Source of the DNA: Clostridia bacterium
GTDB taxonomy: Bacteria; Bacillota; Clostridia; Oscillospirales; CAG-272
Assembly: GCA_017547655.1 (NCBI GenBank)
Contig: JAFYPF010000015.1
Coordinates: 1-56,921 of the forward strand
Direction of reading: 5' to 3'
DNA: 56,921 nt
The notes beneath the pieces were generated by a model. That model worked only from the letters and a program-made list of their open reading frames with translations, searched no databases and was not told where the DNA came from. Position numbers and translations under genes: made by a program. Positions 9,051 through 18,701 of the stretch are shown here, piece by piece; within the stretch, counting starts at the first letter, position 1; every line of letters begins with the position of its first letter.

Positions 9051-9059
9051 ATTATACCA
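9051..9059 (-). promoter_or_regulatory. Extended -10 promoter of murA
   Basis: Read leftward: TGGTATAAT, a TGn extension plus perfect TATAAT (9056-9051), about 110 bases before murA. The -35 region is weak (TTCATT), as expected for extended -10 promoters. Confidence 0.6.
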
Positions 9060-9191
9060 TAAATGGCGAAAAAATGAACACACCATTCATAATGTTTACA
9101 GTTTGTTTACAATACCGTTTTGCTCTTACGATAAATAACTTTATCAAACTACTGCCATTCTATGCAAAAACTGCTATATCCGTTACTCGTC

Positions 9192-10313
9192 TCACTTTTC
9201 TTTGTAATATGCAACAGCTAAATCAACCACAAGTCCATAACTTGCCGTACCTGATGACTGTCCCTGTGTCTTAAGGTAGGTATCATTTACAGCATCACTC
9301 ACTTCTGACGCCACAGACTCTCTGTATTTCTCAAAAAATCTGCTGTATGCCACCATTTCGCCTCTCGCGCGACTGTCAAGTTTCAATATAACCTCGTAAT
9401 ACATTTCAGGGTTTGCCGTATATAATGCATTTGTTACATACTCAAACATATTAAGATAACCACTGTATCTTATATATGAATCATTACTTTCAGTGCAAAT
9501 CAAAAACGCCACGAAATTCGCTTCGTTTTCGGGAGCTATCCCCCTTTGATGAGCAAGCTCATGCGCTGCTGTAAACGGCAAGGTGTAATCGGGAAAGTTT
9601 ATATTCAAGTTGGCTTCTCCCGTATAATATGAATATACTCCCGATATATGAGTATAAGTCATAGGTTCGCTTAATACTATATATTTCAGCCTCGTACGAA
9701 TCTTCTGGATAAACGGATATTTTTGGTTTGACTCAATATATGTGTCGTTAAGTTTTCCGTTCATCTCGTTGAGTTTGTACGGCATATAAGACTGCCCCTC
9801 TTCGAAAAAGGTTATTTCATCGAGAAGAGGTGTCATTTCTTCAAGCAAAATCTCGGCGGTTTCTTTTAACTCTTCAGCGGTTACCGCCTTTTCCTCAAGC
9901 TCTAATTTGCTAGCAAGCGACGTCCCGTGATATCCCATACCATAACCTAAAACAAATATCGAATACATAAAAGTCAAAACAGAGAAAAGACCGACAATAC
10001 ATCTTGTAGCCGCAGTATCGGATTTTTTGAAGCATTTGATGCTTATATATATAAGCATCACCAATAAAATAGGTAAGCCTATTATTATCGTTTCAGCCAA
10101 CGAAAAAGGCAAAAACATAGTAAGATATGCAAGAACTGCTCTGACAAATGCCCCCGCTGTCTGATTATATATATCCGCAAAACCCTTGCTTATCAAGCAT
10201 ATAACGTGTATAATTGCCGCCAAAAAGCACATCAAAAAAAATACAAGTGAAAACTTTGGGCAATATTTTTTTATTTTTTCAAAAAAGCTAATCTTTGTAT
10301 TTGTTGTGTCCAT
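9192..10313 (-). CDS. DUF3810 family membrane-anchored putative zinc metallopeptidase
   Basis: A 373-aa protein with about three N-terminal transmembrane segments (residues 22-42, 55-95 and 106-125) and an extracytoplasmic domain with the zinc motif HELAH (251-255) and a downstream Glu in ENEANF (262-266), a gluzincin-like arrangement typical of DUF3810. Biological substrates of the family are unknown. The ATG at 10313 was chosen over the upstream TTG because GGAG lies nine bases before it. A TTGAAT-17-TATAAT promoter is at 10366-10394. The 250-base gap to murA (8942-9191) holds only the murA promoter region. Confidence 0.83.
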   Translation of the reverse strand: MDTTNTKISFFEKIKKYCPKFSLVFFLMCFLAAIIHVICLISKGFADIYNQTAGAFVRAVLAYLTMFLPFSLAETIIIGLPILLVMLIYISIKCFKKSDTAATRCIVGLFSVLTFMYSIFVLGYGMGYHGTSLASKLELEEKAVTAEELKETAEILLEEMTPLLDEITFFEEGQSYMPYKLNEMNGKLNDTYIESNQKYPFIQKIRTRLKYIVLSEPMTYTHISGVYSYYTGEANLNINFPDYTLPFTAAHELAHQRGIAPENEANFVAFLICTESNDSYIRYSGYLNMFEYVTNALYTANPEMYYEVILKLDSRARGEMVAYSRFFEKYRESVASEVSDAVNDTYLKTQGQSSGTASYGLVVDLAVAYYKEK

Positions 10314-10365
10314 CACACGTCTCTCCAAACTTCATTTGCATATATTCTTTATTATCATCATAATT

Positions 10366-10394
10366 ATTATACAGCATACCGTAATATAATTCAA
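10366..10394 (-). promoter_or_regulatory. SigA-type promoter of the DUF3810 gene
   Basis: Read leftward: TTGAAT (10394-10389), 17 bases, TATAAT (10371-10366). A divergent candidate for the SLH gene, TTGCAT (10336)-17-CATAAT (10359), overlaps it on the plus strand but is weaker. Confidence 0.75.
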
Positions 10395-10437
10395 CGGTAT
10401 TTTATTAACACAACACAGTTTTTGGAGGTATATACAA

Positions 10438-11742
10438 ATGAAAAGATTTAAAAAAACAATAATATTTTTTGCCTTGTCGCTCCTGGTATCTTCTACGCTT
10501 CTTCACGTTTCCGCAAAAACCACAACACAAGCCCCCGTCTCTCCGGCATTAGCTGTCATCACCGAAGAGTTAAACATGAAAAAAAGCGGTTTGGTTAACT
10601 CTACTCTTCATTTCGATTATCAGGACTTTCGCGACTTCCTTTCAGTCAGTAAGCTTGACTCAATAACAGTAAACACACTTCCCTCCGTTTTTGAGGGCAC
10701 TATCTATCTCGGAGAAGTCCCTGTTATAGCAAATCAAACTATCAACAAATCGGATATGAACAAACTCTCTTTCGTTCCTGCATCAAGTGATGTTTCAACC
10801 GCCTCGTTCAGATTCTCTGCAAATAATATAAGCTGTGAATCATCGGTAAAATGCTCTCTATTCCTCTTTGACAAGCTTAATACCGCCCCCGTAATCACGC
10901 AAAATGTAATCACATCCGAAAAGCTGACTACAAAGAAAAATATTATGGTATATTCCACTGTAAACGCTACGGATATGGAAAATGATGAGTTGTTCTTTGA
11001 AGTCGCAACAGAACCAAAACACGGAATCGTGCGTTTTGTGGACGCACGGAAAGGCACCTTCACTTACACCCCTGCGCTCAATTACACGGGCAAAGATTCA
11101 TTTGAATTTTCAGCATCGGATGTCTACGGAAATACATCCGAAAAAGTAAGCATTGAAATAAAAATCGAAAATAATCCCGCCGACACATTCTATTCAGATA
11201 TGATTTCAAGAGAAGAACATCTTGATGCCGTAAAAGCTGATTCTTACGGCATTATGTCAGGTCAGCTTGTTAACGGACAAATGTGTTTCTGCCCTGAAAA
11301 CACGCCAACAAAAGCAGAGTTTCTGCAAATGACACTTAAAGCATTGGGTCTAAATGCAGATATGATTGCAGTTGACACCTCATTCACCGATGACAGCGAT
11401 ATACCGTTATCTCTAAAGGGGTATGTCGCATACGCCGCAGGAAAGGGATATATTGAGGGCACAAAAACAGAAAACGGCGTGTTTTTCTACCCGAATTCAC
11501 CAATTACAAGAGCCGAAGCGGCAGTACTTATAAATAATATTATTAACGTCGAAGGCACGGCGTCGTCGATATCCTTCAGTGATTCAGACACTATTCCGTC
11601 ATGGGCTCAAGAAGATATTGACACATTAGCAGAGCTAAATATTATGGAAGCATTGAGCGACGGCAGTTATTCTCCCAACACAAGCGTAACAAACGCACAA
11701 GCTGCAACAATATTCTGCAAAATTTATGAAATGAATAAATAA
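10438..11742 (+). CDS. Secreted S-layer-homology protein with a cadherin-like domain
   Basis: A 434-aa exported protein: signal peptide of about 27 residues ending VSA, an N-terminal region without assignment, a cadherin-like/tandem-95 beta-sandwich domain at about residues 150-245 (NDELFFEVA, GTFTYTP, GKDSFEFSASD), then SLH-type segments (ITRAEAAVLINNI around 358 and a partial repeat ending NAQAATIFCKIY). SLH domains bind pyruvylated secondary cell-wall polymer, so the protein is probably cell-surface attached. GGAGGT lies eight bases before the ATG. It precedes the spoVA region but has no evident sporulation role. Confidence 0.8.
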   Translation: MKRFKKTIIFFALSLLVSSTLLHVSAKTTTQAPVSPALAVITEELNMKKSGLVNSTLHFDYQDFRDFLSVSKLDSITVNTLPSVFEGTIYLGEVPVIANQTINKSDMNKLSFVPASSDVSTASFRFSANNISCESSVKCSLFLFDKLNTAPVITQNVITSEKLTTKKNIMVYSTVNATDMENDELFFEVATEPKHGIVRFVDARKGTFTYTPALNYTGKDSFEFSASDVYGNTSEKVSIEIKIENNPADTFYSDMISREEHLDAVKADSYGIMSGQLVNGQMCFCPENTPTKAEFLQMTLKALGLNADMIAVDTSFTDDSDIPLSLKGYVAYAAGKGYIEGTKTENGVFFYPNSPITRAEAAVLINNIINVEGTASSISFSDSDTIPSWAQEDIDTLAELNIMEALSDGSYSPNTSVTNAQAATIFCKIYEMNK

Positions 11743-11815
11743 TAATCTATTATAAAAAGCCCTTCTTTTGAGCATACTGTTTTCAAACAGTATAATTTTG
11801 AAAGGCAAAAAAATT

Positions 11816-12259
11816 ATGGCAAAACAAAAAAGCGCATATCAAATATATGCAGATAAAACGGCAAAAAAATCCCCTCTACTGCTCGACTGCATAAAAGCAT
11901 TTATTGTCGGCGGTCTTATCTGTACCTTTGCGGAGCTTCTTTTTAACTTCTATTTAAAAATGGATATAAAAGAAGAAACAGTAAAAATATTAGTTCCCGT
12001 GACTCTTATCTTTCTCGCGGCAATTTTCACGGGATTTGGACTTTTCGATAAACTCGCAAAACATGCGGGCGCAGGGACTCTCGTTCCTATAACCGGTTTT
12101 GCAAACGCAGTTGTCTCCCCCGCCCTCGACACAAAAGCAGAGGGGTGGGTACTCGGCGTCGGCACAAAAATGTTCACTATCGCAGGCCCTGTGATTGTTT
12201 ACGGCACAGTCACAAGTGTAGTCTATGGAGTTGTTTATTGGATAATAAGTTTATTTTAA
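11816..12259 (+). CDS. spoVAC: Stage V sporulation protein AC
   Basis: A 147-aa membrane protein of the SpoVA channel, which moves calcium-dipicolinate into the forespore and out at germination; SpoVAC acts as a mechanosensitive component in Bacillus. The start at 11816 (MAKQKSAYQ) agrees with family starts and follows AAAGG. Four or five hydrophobic segments are visible, with the family motif GAGTLVPITGFANAV near residue 92. A hairpin with AATTTT (11774-11793) lies in its leader. The gene is followed by a terminator and an inverted glycosyltransferase gene before spoVAD, an unusual arrangement. Confidence 0.93.
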   Translation: MAKQKSAYQIYADKTAKKSPLLLDCIKAFIVGGLICTFAELLFNFYLKMDIKEETVKILVPVTLIFLAAIFTGFGLFDKLAKHAGAGTLVPITGFANAVVSPALDTKAEGWVLGVGTKMFTIAGPVIVYGTVTSVVYGVVYWIISLF

Positions 12260-12265
12260 CGTAAA

Positions 12266-12298
12266 AGGCTTGACCAAAATGGTCAAGCCTACTTTTAT
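12266..12298 (+). terminator. Terminator between spoVAC and the inverted glycosyltransferase
   Basis: AGGCTTGACC (12266-12275) and GGTCAAGCCT (12281-12290) make a ten-pair perfect stem with a five-base loop, then ACTTTTATT. On the minus strand a TTTTAC tract follows, so it can serve both convergent genes. Confidence 0.85.
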
Positions 12299-12378
12299 TC
12301 CTTGCGTTACTCAGTAATCATAACTAAACGCAACAACTTTCAATTTCCTTTTCTTTCAAAAAACTTTTTATATCCTCA

Positions 12379-13350
12379 TTATTCTTTATCGGTTCTTTCG
12401 GAAATAATAAACCTCGGTCTTTTTTTAGTTTCAAGATATATCTTTCCAACGTATTCGCCTATAATCCCAAGACTTATAAGCTGTACTCCGCCGAGAAAAC
12501 ACAGTATACTCGTTAATGACGCCCAACCCGCAACCGATTCGCCGATAAGCGCAACAATTACAGACCATATTATGCCTATAAAGCTTAATAGCGCAACTAC
12601 AGTTCCAAAGGCTGTTATAAGACGTATCGGCTTAACGGAAAGGCTTGTTATTCCGCCAAAAGCCAACGCTAACATTTTCTTCAAAGGATAATGGCTCTCT
12701 CCCGCTATCCTCTCTTTTCTTTCATAAAAAACTGACGTACTTCTAAACCCCACAAGCGGAATCATTCCGCGAAGAAATATATTTACCTCTTCAAAATTTG
12801 CAAATTCATTCAAAACCTTTGAAGAAATTAGTCTATAATCAGCGTGGTTATATATTGTTTCAACGCCCATCGACGACATAAGTTTGTAAAATCCTTGGGC
12901 AGTAGTTCTCTTAAAAAATGTATCTTTTTTGCGACTGCTTCTTACACCGTATACAATTTCACAGCCTCCAAGATATTCGTTAACCATTTCTTCCATAGAG
13001 TTTATATCGTCTTGTCCGTCACAGTCAATGCTTATCGTTATATCACACTTGTCCTTTGCCTCCATAAGCCCTGCAAGTAACGCATTTTGATGCCCCATGT
13101 TGCGGCTAATACATATACCGCAGTACCTACTGTCTTGCTCTGCCAAAGATGTGATTATATCCCACGTCTTATCCTTACTTCCGTCATTAACGAAAAGAAC
13201 ACGGCTTTTTTCAGATATCTTTCCCGCTTCGGACAAGCTGTTTATCTTGTTTAAAAACATAGGCGCTGTTATCGGCAGTACCTCTTGCTCATTGTAACAC
13301 GGTATAACAATATAAAGTATAGGTCTCGTAAAAACACACCTTCTTTTCAA
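12379..13350 (-). CDS. GtrB/DPM1-like polyprenyl-phosphate glycosyltransferase (GT2)
   Basis: A 323-aa GT2 enzyme with IPCYNEQE near residue 16, VNDGSKDKT near 53, the metal-binding SIDCDGQDD near 100, and two C-terminal transmembrane segments at about 235-258 and 270-295. This architecture transfers a hexose from a nucleotide sugar to undecaprenyl phosphate for wall-polymer or teichoic-acid decoration. The only in-frame start is TTG at 13350, just 8-10 bases after the predicted transcription start of a perfect promoter and with no usable ribosome-binding site, so the true start is uncertain. It sits in opposite orientation between spoVAC and spoVAD. Confidence 0.88.
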   Translation of the reverse strand: MKRRCVFTRPILYIVIPCYNEQEVLPITAPMFLNKINSLSEAGKISEKSRVLFVNDGSKDKTWDIITSLAEQDSRYCGICISRNMGHQNALLAGLMEAKDKCDITISIDCDGQDDINSMEEMVNEYLGGCEIVYGVRSSRKKDTFFKRTTAQGFYKLMSSMGVETIYNHADYRLISSKVLNEFANFEEVNIFLRGMIPLVGFRSTSVFYERKERIAGESHYPLKKMLALAFGGITSLSVKPIRLITAFGTVVALLSFIGIIWSVIVALIGESVAGWASLTSILCFLGGVQLISLGIIGEYVGKIYLETKKRPRFIISERTDKE

Positions 13351-13365
13351 GCTATGATACTCTTA

Positions 13366-13394
13366 ATTATAGCCAAATTTAAAGATGTTGTCAA
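13366..13394 (-). promoter_or_regulatory. Perfect SigA consensus promoter of the glycosyltransferase
   Basis: Read leftward: TTGACA (13394-13389), 17 bases, TATAAT (13371-13366). Both hexamers are exact. Expected transcription start is about 13359, very close to the TTG codon at 13350. Confidence 0.88.
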
Positions 13395-13511
13395 TAAATA
13401 CAACAATATAAAATATGTCAATAAACATCTCTCTCGGTCATCACTGTTGGCAATCTCGTCCATAAATCAACATTAACATATTTTTCAACTTTACCTGTAA
13501 AAAATCAAAGA

Positions 13512-13541
13512 AGTATAACAAATAGGTTTGTGAGCATACTA
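13512..13541 (+). promoter_or_regulatory. SigG-type forespore promoter of spoVAD
   Basis: AGTATA (13512-13517), 17 bases, CATACTA (13535-13541). The -10 is an exact match to the SigG element CATACTA and the -35 fits GHATR. It lies 35 bases before spoVAD, a gene expected to be expressed in the forespore. Confidence 0.65.
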
Positions 13542-13576
13542 AAAAACACTATAAATAAAAAAAGTAGGGTTAATAT

Positions 13577-14575
13577 ATGAAAAACGAAATAATCAAATTT
13601 GATAATCCTCCAAAGATAATCTCCGCAAGCTCTGTAGTAGGAAAAAAAGAACACGATGGACCTTTGGGCAAATTATTCGATATTGTTGACGAAACCGACG
13701 CTTTCAATCAAGATACATGGGAAAAAAGCGAAAGCGAAATGCAAAGACTTGCCGTAAAACACGTAATGGAAAAGGTTGCGCTTAAAGATGATGATATTGA
13801 CGCATTATTCGCAGGCGACCTTACCAACCAATGCGTTAGCTCAAACTACGGCTTACTAAATTTTGATATTCCCTTTTTCGGTCTGTACGGCGCTTGTTCC
13901 ACTGCGGCAGAGGGGTTATTGTTATCTTCTCTCACGGTGGGATTCGGAATATTTAACAAAACTGTCACCGTTACGTCTTCACACAACTGTTCAGCCGAGA
14001 GACAATTCAGATACCCACTCGAATACGGCGGTCAACACACACCGACTTCTCAATGGACTGTTACAGGCTCGGGCGCATATATCGTATCAAAAGACGGAAA
14101 AGGACCGATTATATCAGAGGTTCTTCCGGGAAAAACTATTGACAGAGGCATTACCGATATAAACAATATGGGCGCAGCTATGGCTCCCGCAGCAATAGAT
14201 ACGCTTACACGTTTTTTTCAACAAAGCAAAACACAACCACAGGATTATGACCTTATAACTACGGGAGATTTGGGTTATGAGGGACACAGAATCGTAAAAG
14301 AGCTTATGCTTGGAAAAGGCTTTGATATGGGTAAACAATACAACGACTGCGGACTTATGATATATGACAGAAAAAAACAAGATATGCATGCGGGCGGTTC
14401 GGGCTGCGGTTGTTCTGCAGTTGTATTCGCATCACATATTTACAACGAGCTGTGTTCGGGTAAATTAAAAAACATTCTGTTTTTAGGCACAGGCGCACTT
14501 ATGAGCCCCTCAAGCGTACAACAAGGACAGTCTATCCCCGGTATAGCCCATTTGTTGCATATAAAAGGAGAATAA
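13577..14575 (+). CDS. spoVAD: Stage V sporulation protein AD
   Basis: A 332-aa soluble SpoVA subunit with a thiolase-like fold that binds dipicolinic acid on the inner spore membrane. Family features include the GLYGACSTAAEGL segment near residue 98, SSHNCSAERQFRYP near 133 and GSGCGCSAVVFASH near 273. AGGG lies eight bases before the ATG. It is separated from spoVAC by about 1.3 kb holding an inverted glycosyltransferase, and is preceded by its own SigG-type promoter. Translationally spaced with spoVAEb (four-base gap). Confidence 0.95.
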   Translation: MKNEIIKFDNPPKIISASSVVGKKEHDGPLGKLFDIVDETDAFNQDTWEKSESEMQRLAVKHVMEKVALKDDDIDALFAGDLTNQCVSSNYGLLNFDIPFFGLYGACSTAAEGLLLSSLTVGFGIFNKTVTVTSSHNCSAERQFRYPLEYGGQHTPTSQWTVTGSGAYIVSKDGKGPIISEVLPGKTIDRGITDINNMGAAMAPAAIDTLTRFFQQSKTQPQDYDLITTGDLGYEGHRIVKELMLGKGFDMGKQYNDCGLMIYDRKKQDMHAGGSGCGCSAVVFASHIYNELCSGKLKNILFLGTGALMSPSSVQQGQSIPGIAHLLHIKGE

Positions 14576-14579
14576 ATGT

Positions 14580-14933
14580 ATGGAATATTTAAAAGCCTTT
14601 ATTATAGGCGGTATTTTGTGCATTATCGCACAAATCTTAATAGACAAAACAAAGCTTAATCCTGCCAGAATATTGGTTGTGTACGTTATTTCCGGTGTAG
14701 TTCTGACGGCTATCGGACTATACGAGCCTTTAGTAAAGTTCGCCGGTTGCGGTGCAACAACGCCGTTAACCGGATTTGGTTATTCTCTTGCAAAAGGAAT
14801 ACAAAAAGCAATCCAAGAGCAAGGCGCTATAGGTATTCTTACCGGGGGGTTAACCGGAACGGCGGGCGGTATATGCGCCGCAATCTTCTTTGCTTATATT
14901 ACGTCTCTCGTATTTAAGGGACACCCTAAATAA
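14580..14933 (+). CDS. spoVAEB: Stage V sporulation protein AEb
   Basis: A 117-aa membrane subunit of the SpoVA channel with four hydrophobic segments and the family sequence GCGATTPLTGFGYSLAKG near residue 59. GGAG lies nine bases before the ATG, inside the end of spoVAD. With spoVAC and spoVAD this makes the minimal C-D-Eb set found in many clostridia; spoVAA, spoVAB and spoVAF are not present here. Confidence 0.93.
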   Translation: MEYLKAFIIGGILCIIAQILIDKTKLNPARILVVYVISGVVLTAIGLYEPLVKFAGCGATTPLTGFGYSLAKGIQKAIQEQGAIGILTGGLTGTAGGICAAIFFAYITSLVFKGHPK

Positions 14934-14936
14934 GGC

Positions 14937-14966
14937 TCGGCTGTATTACGTACAGCCGACCTTTTT
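14937..14966 (+). terminator. Terminator of spoVAD-spoVAEb
   Basis: TCGGCTGTA (14937-14945) pairs with TACAGCCGA (14951-14959), followed by CCTTTTT. Confidence 0.88.
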
Positions 14967-14988
14967 GTCATATAAATACTACCAACAC

Positions 14989-15017
14989 TTGATTTTTCGA
15001 AAAAAATATATTATTAT
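14989..15017 (+). promoter_or_regulatory. SigA-type promoter of mscS
   Basis: TTGATT (14989-14994), 17 bases, TATTAT (15012-15017), 33 bases before the TTG start of mscS. Confidence 0.65.
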
Positions 15018-15049
15018 ATTTGTATCATAACCGAAAAGGAGATGTTTTT

Positions 15050-15859
15050 TTGAATATTGAAAACATTTTAAAAACTATTGCAGATTTTTGTGTTAATGCC
15101 GGAATAAAGCTTATTCTTGCATTGCTTGTTTTAGGAATAGGCCTAAAACTTGCGAAAGTCATTACCAAAAAAATTACAAATTCAAAAGGTATGAAAAAAG
15201 CAGATCCAAGCGTACGTTCATTTTTAAACAACGTTATTATAATTGTTTTAGATGCTATGATTATTGTTTCCGCAGCGCTTATTTTAGGAATCCCCGCCAC
15301 CTCTTTTATAGCACTGCTTGGTACGGCGGGTGTTGCCATCGGTCTTGCTCTTCAAGGCGCATTCAGTAACTTTGCAGGCGGAATCATGATTCTTATTTTC
15401 CGACCGTTCAAAGTAGGAGATTATATTGAATCTGCCGGTCTTTCCGGTACGGTAAAAGATATCAGCATCTTTTATACGGTCCTTCAAACCATTGACAACA
15501 AACATATAACAATTCCCAACGGCACTCTGATGAACTCCTCGGTTACAAACTATTCAGCAGAAAAAACAAGACGACTTGATATCAATTTCTCCGTCGCATA
15601 CAATTCCAATATTGAAAAAGTAAAAAGTATTATCCTCAAAAAAACAAACGAACACGAAACAGTATTACAAACTCCCGCGCCGTTCTGTAGACTTACAAGC
15701 CATGAAGACAGCGCACTTGTGTTTACTCTCCGAGTATGGTGCGACTCACAAAATTATTGGAATTTGAAATTTGATCTTATTGAAGAAATTAAAAACGAAT
15801 TTGATAAAAATAATATTGTTATTCCCTATCAACAAATCGACGTACATCTTGATAAATAA
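15050..15859 (+). CDS. mscS: MscS-family small-conductance mechanosensitive channel
   Basis: A 269-aa membrane channel that opens under membrane tension to release solutes during hypo-osmotic shock. Three transmembrane helices are visible; the third is the Gly/Ala-rich pore helix (LLGTAGVAIGLALQGAF), followed by the beta domain with FKVGDYIE and TIPNGTLMNSSVTNYS, then the cytoplasmic vestibule. The TTG at 15050 was chosen because AAGGAG lies exactly eight bases upstream; the longer reading at 15020 has no ribosome-binding site. Own promoter; unrelated to neighbours in function, though spores also need osmotic control at germination. Confidence 0.93.
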   Translation: MNIENILKTIADFCVNAGIKLILALLVLGIGLKLAKVITKKITNSKGMKKADPSVRSFLNNVIIIVLDAMIIVSAALILGIPATSFIALLGTAGVAIGLALQGAFSNFAGGIMILIFRPFKVGDYIESAGLSGTVKDISIFYTVLQTIDNKHITIPNGTLMNSSVTNYSAEKTRRLDINFSVAYNSNIEKVKSIILKKTNEHETVLQTPAPFCRLTSHEDSALVFTLRVWCDSQNYWNLKFDLIEEIKNEFDKNNIVIPYQQIDVHLDK

Positions 15860-15890
15860 CAAAAAAGCACAGTCATTTTTTTGTTTTATA

Positions 15891-15919
15891 TTGACAATCT
15901 TCAGTGTTTAGTGTAAAAT
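15891..15919 (+). promoter_or_regulatory. SigA-type promoter of guaB
   Basis: TTGACA (15891-15896), 17 bases, TAAAAT (15914-15919). The leader of about 60 bases is AT-rich and shows no riboswitch fold. Confidence 0.85.
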
Positions 15920-15970
15920 AAATAGTTAATAACAGCATTATTTTTTGAATCTAAAAAAAGTTAAAAATAA

Positions 15971-17458
<1,488 letters not shown>

Positions 17459-17471
17459 CAAAAGCAATTAT

Positions 17472-17508
17472 AAAAGCCAAGTGAATTTTCGCTTGGCTTT
17501 TCTTTTTT
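17472..17508 (+). terminator. Terminator of guaB
   Basis: AAAAGCCAAG (17472-17481) pairs with CTTGGCTTTT (17492-17501), followed by CTTTTTT. Confidence 0.9.
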
Positions 17509-17577
17509 ATATTACTAAAAGCTTTAAGAAATTTATTCATTATTTATAAGATTGTTTAAGTTTATTCACACAAACTA

Positions 17578-17607
17578 TTGAACTTATTGGCAGTTATATG
17601 TTATAAT
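17578..17607 (+). promoter_or_regulatory. Extended -10 promoter of the phosphodiester glycosidase operon
   Basis: TTGAAC (17578-17583), 18 bases, then TGT-TATAAT (-10 at 17602-17607). Predicted transcription start is about seven bases before the ATG at 17621. Confidence 0.65.
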
Positions 17608-17620
17608 AATAAGCGACATT

Positions 17621-18694
17621 ATGAAAGGATTGATTGAAACGGAAACTAAATTAAAGATAAGACGTCCAAAAAAGCCCAAGGGTTTGTTGGGAAGAATAAT
17701 AAGACGATTTCTTCTGTGTTTTTTCACACTGATTATTTTAATAGCGGCTACACTTTACGGTGTATGCGCTATAGTATTTAAAGGCCCCAGCCCAGATGCC
17801 AGAGATAAGCTTGTCACTTCAACCCTCGAAATGAGTGCGGCAAAATGGGTTCCGAAATTATTTTTCGAACAAGAAGAAATAGATGCTATAGTTCAAGCTA
17901 ACTCTGTAGTTGACTCAAATGAAATTACAAACCCCGAGCTTGTTGTCCTCCCCTCTACCGACAACGAGTCACAAACAGAAAACGATGAGTGGGCTAATTA
18001 TCCAGACGGAATAAAGATTATTAACGTAAGAGGCGACACGTATAGAGGCTATCTTATGATTGTACGAGATCCCTCTAAAGTTTACGTCGCGACATCAAGT
18101 AATTTCAAAAACGGTCAACCCGGACTCAAAATATTCGACGCTATGAAAAAAGAGGGGGCTATCGCAGCAATAAACGGAGGCGGTTTTCCCGATGCCGGCG
18201 GTTCAGGCACGGGAGAAGTACCGATAGGTCTCACAATTTCAAAGGGCGAATTACTTTGGGGCGAGAGATATACATTTTACAGCGGTGTTATTGGATTTAA
18301 CAAAGATAACATTCTTATCGTTGGTAATATGACAGGTCAACAGGCTGTTGATGCCGGCATACGCGACTGCGTATGCTTCGGACCCATTCTTGTGGTAAAC
18401 GGCGAACCCGCACAAATTAACGGCGCATCAGGCAGTCTTAACCCTCGTACAGCCATAGGTCAAAGGGCTGACGGTGCAGTACTTCTTCTCTGTATTGACG
18501 GAAGAATGCCCAGCAGTCTCGGCGCATCGTACGCAGATTTGCGTGACATTATGGTAGAATACGGCGCAGTAAACGCAGCTAATCTCGACGGCGGCTCATC
18601 TACTCATATGTACTATAAAGGTGAAGCGGTCAACGTTAGCTCTTCCCTTTACGGGCCCCGTAAAATGCCGACGTTCTTTATGGTAAAGGAGTGA
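17621..18694 (+). CDS. Membrane-anchored phosphodiester glycosidase (NAGPA-like)
   Basis: A 357-aa protein of the NAGPA/phosphodiester-glycosidase family, which removes sugars linked through phosphodiesters. A basic N-terminus is followed by one transmembrane helix at about residues 29-51, so the enzyme faces outward. Family blocks are AAINGGGFPD near 185, RTAIGQRADGAVLLL near 275 and NLDGGSSTHMY near 325. The ATG at 17621 has no ribosome-binding site and nearly coincides with the predicted transcript start; no better in-frame start exists. It leads an operon with the next anchored protein (seven-base gap) and relQ. A role in wall-polymer or exopolysaccharide editing is inference. Confidence 0.85.
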   Translation: MKGLIETETKLKIRRPKKPKGLLGRIIRRFLLCFFTLIILIAATLYGVCAIVFKGPSPDARDKLVTSTLEMSAAKWVPKLFFEQEEIDAIVQANSVVDSNEITNPELVVLPSTDNESQTENDEWANYPDGIKIINVRGDTYRGYLMIVRDPSKVYVATSSNFKNGQPGLKIFDAMKKEGAIAAINGGGFPDAGGSGTGEVPIGLTISKGELLWGERYTFYSGVIGFNKDNILIVGNMTGQQAVDAGIRDCVCFGPILVVNGEPAQINGASGSLNPRTAIGQRADGAVLLLCIDGRMPSSLGASYADLRDIMVEYGAVNAANLDGGSSTHMYYKGEAVNVSSSLYGPRKMPTFFMVKE

Positions 18695-18701
18695 GGAGGT
18701 T

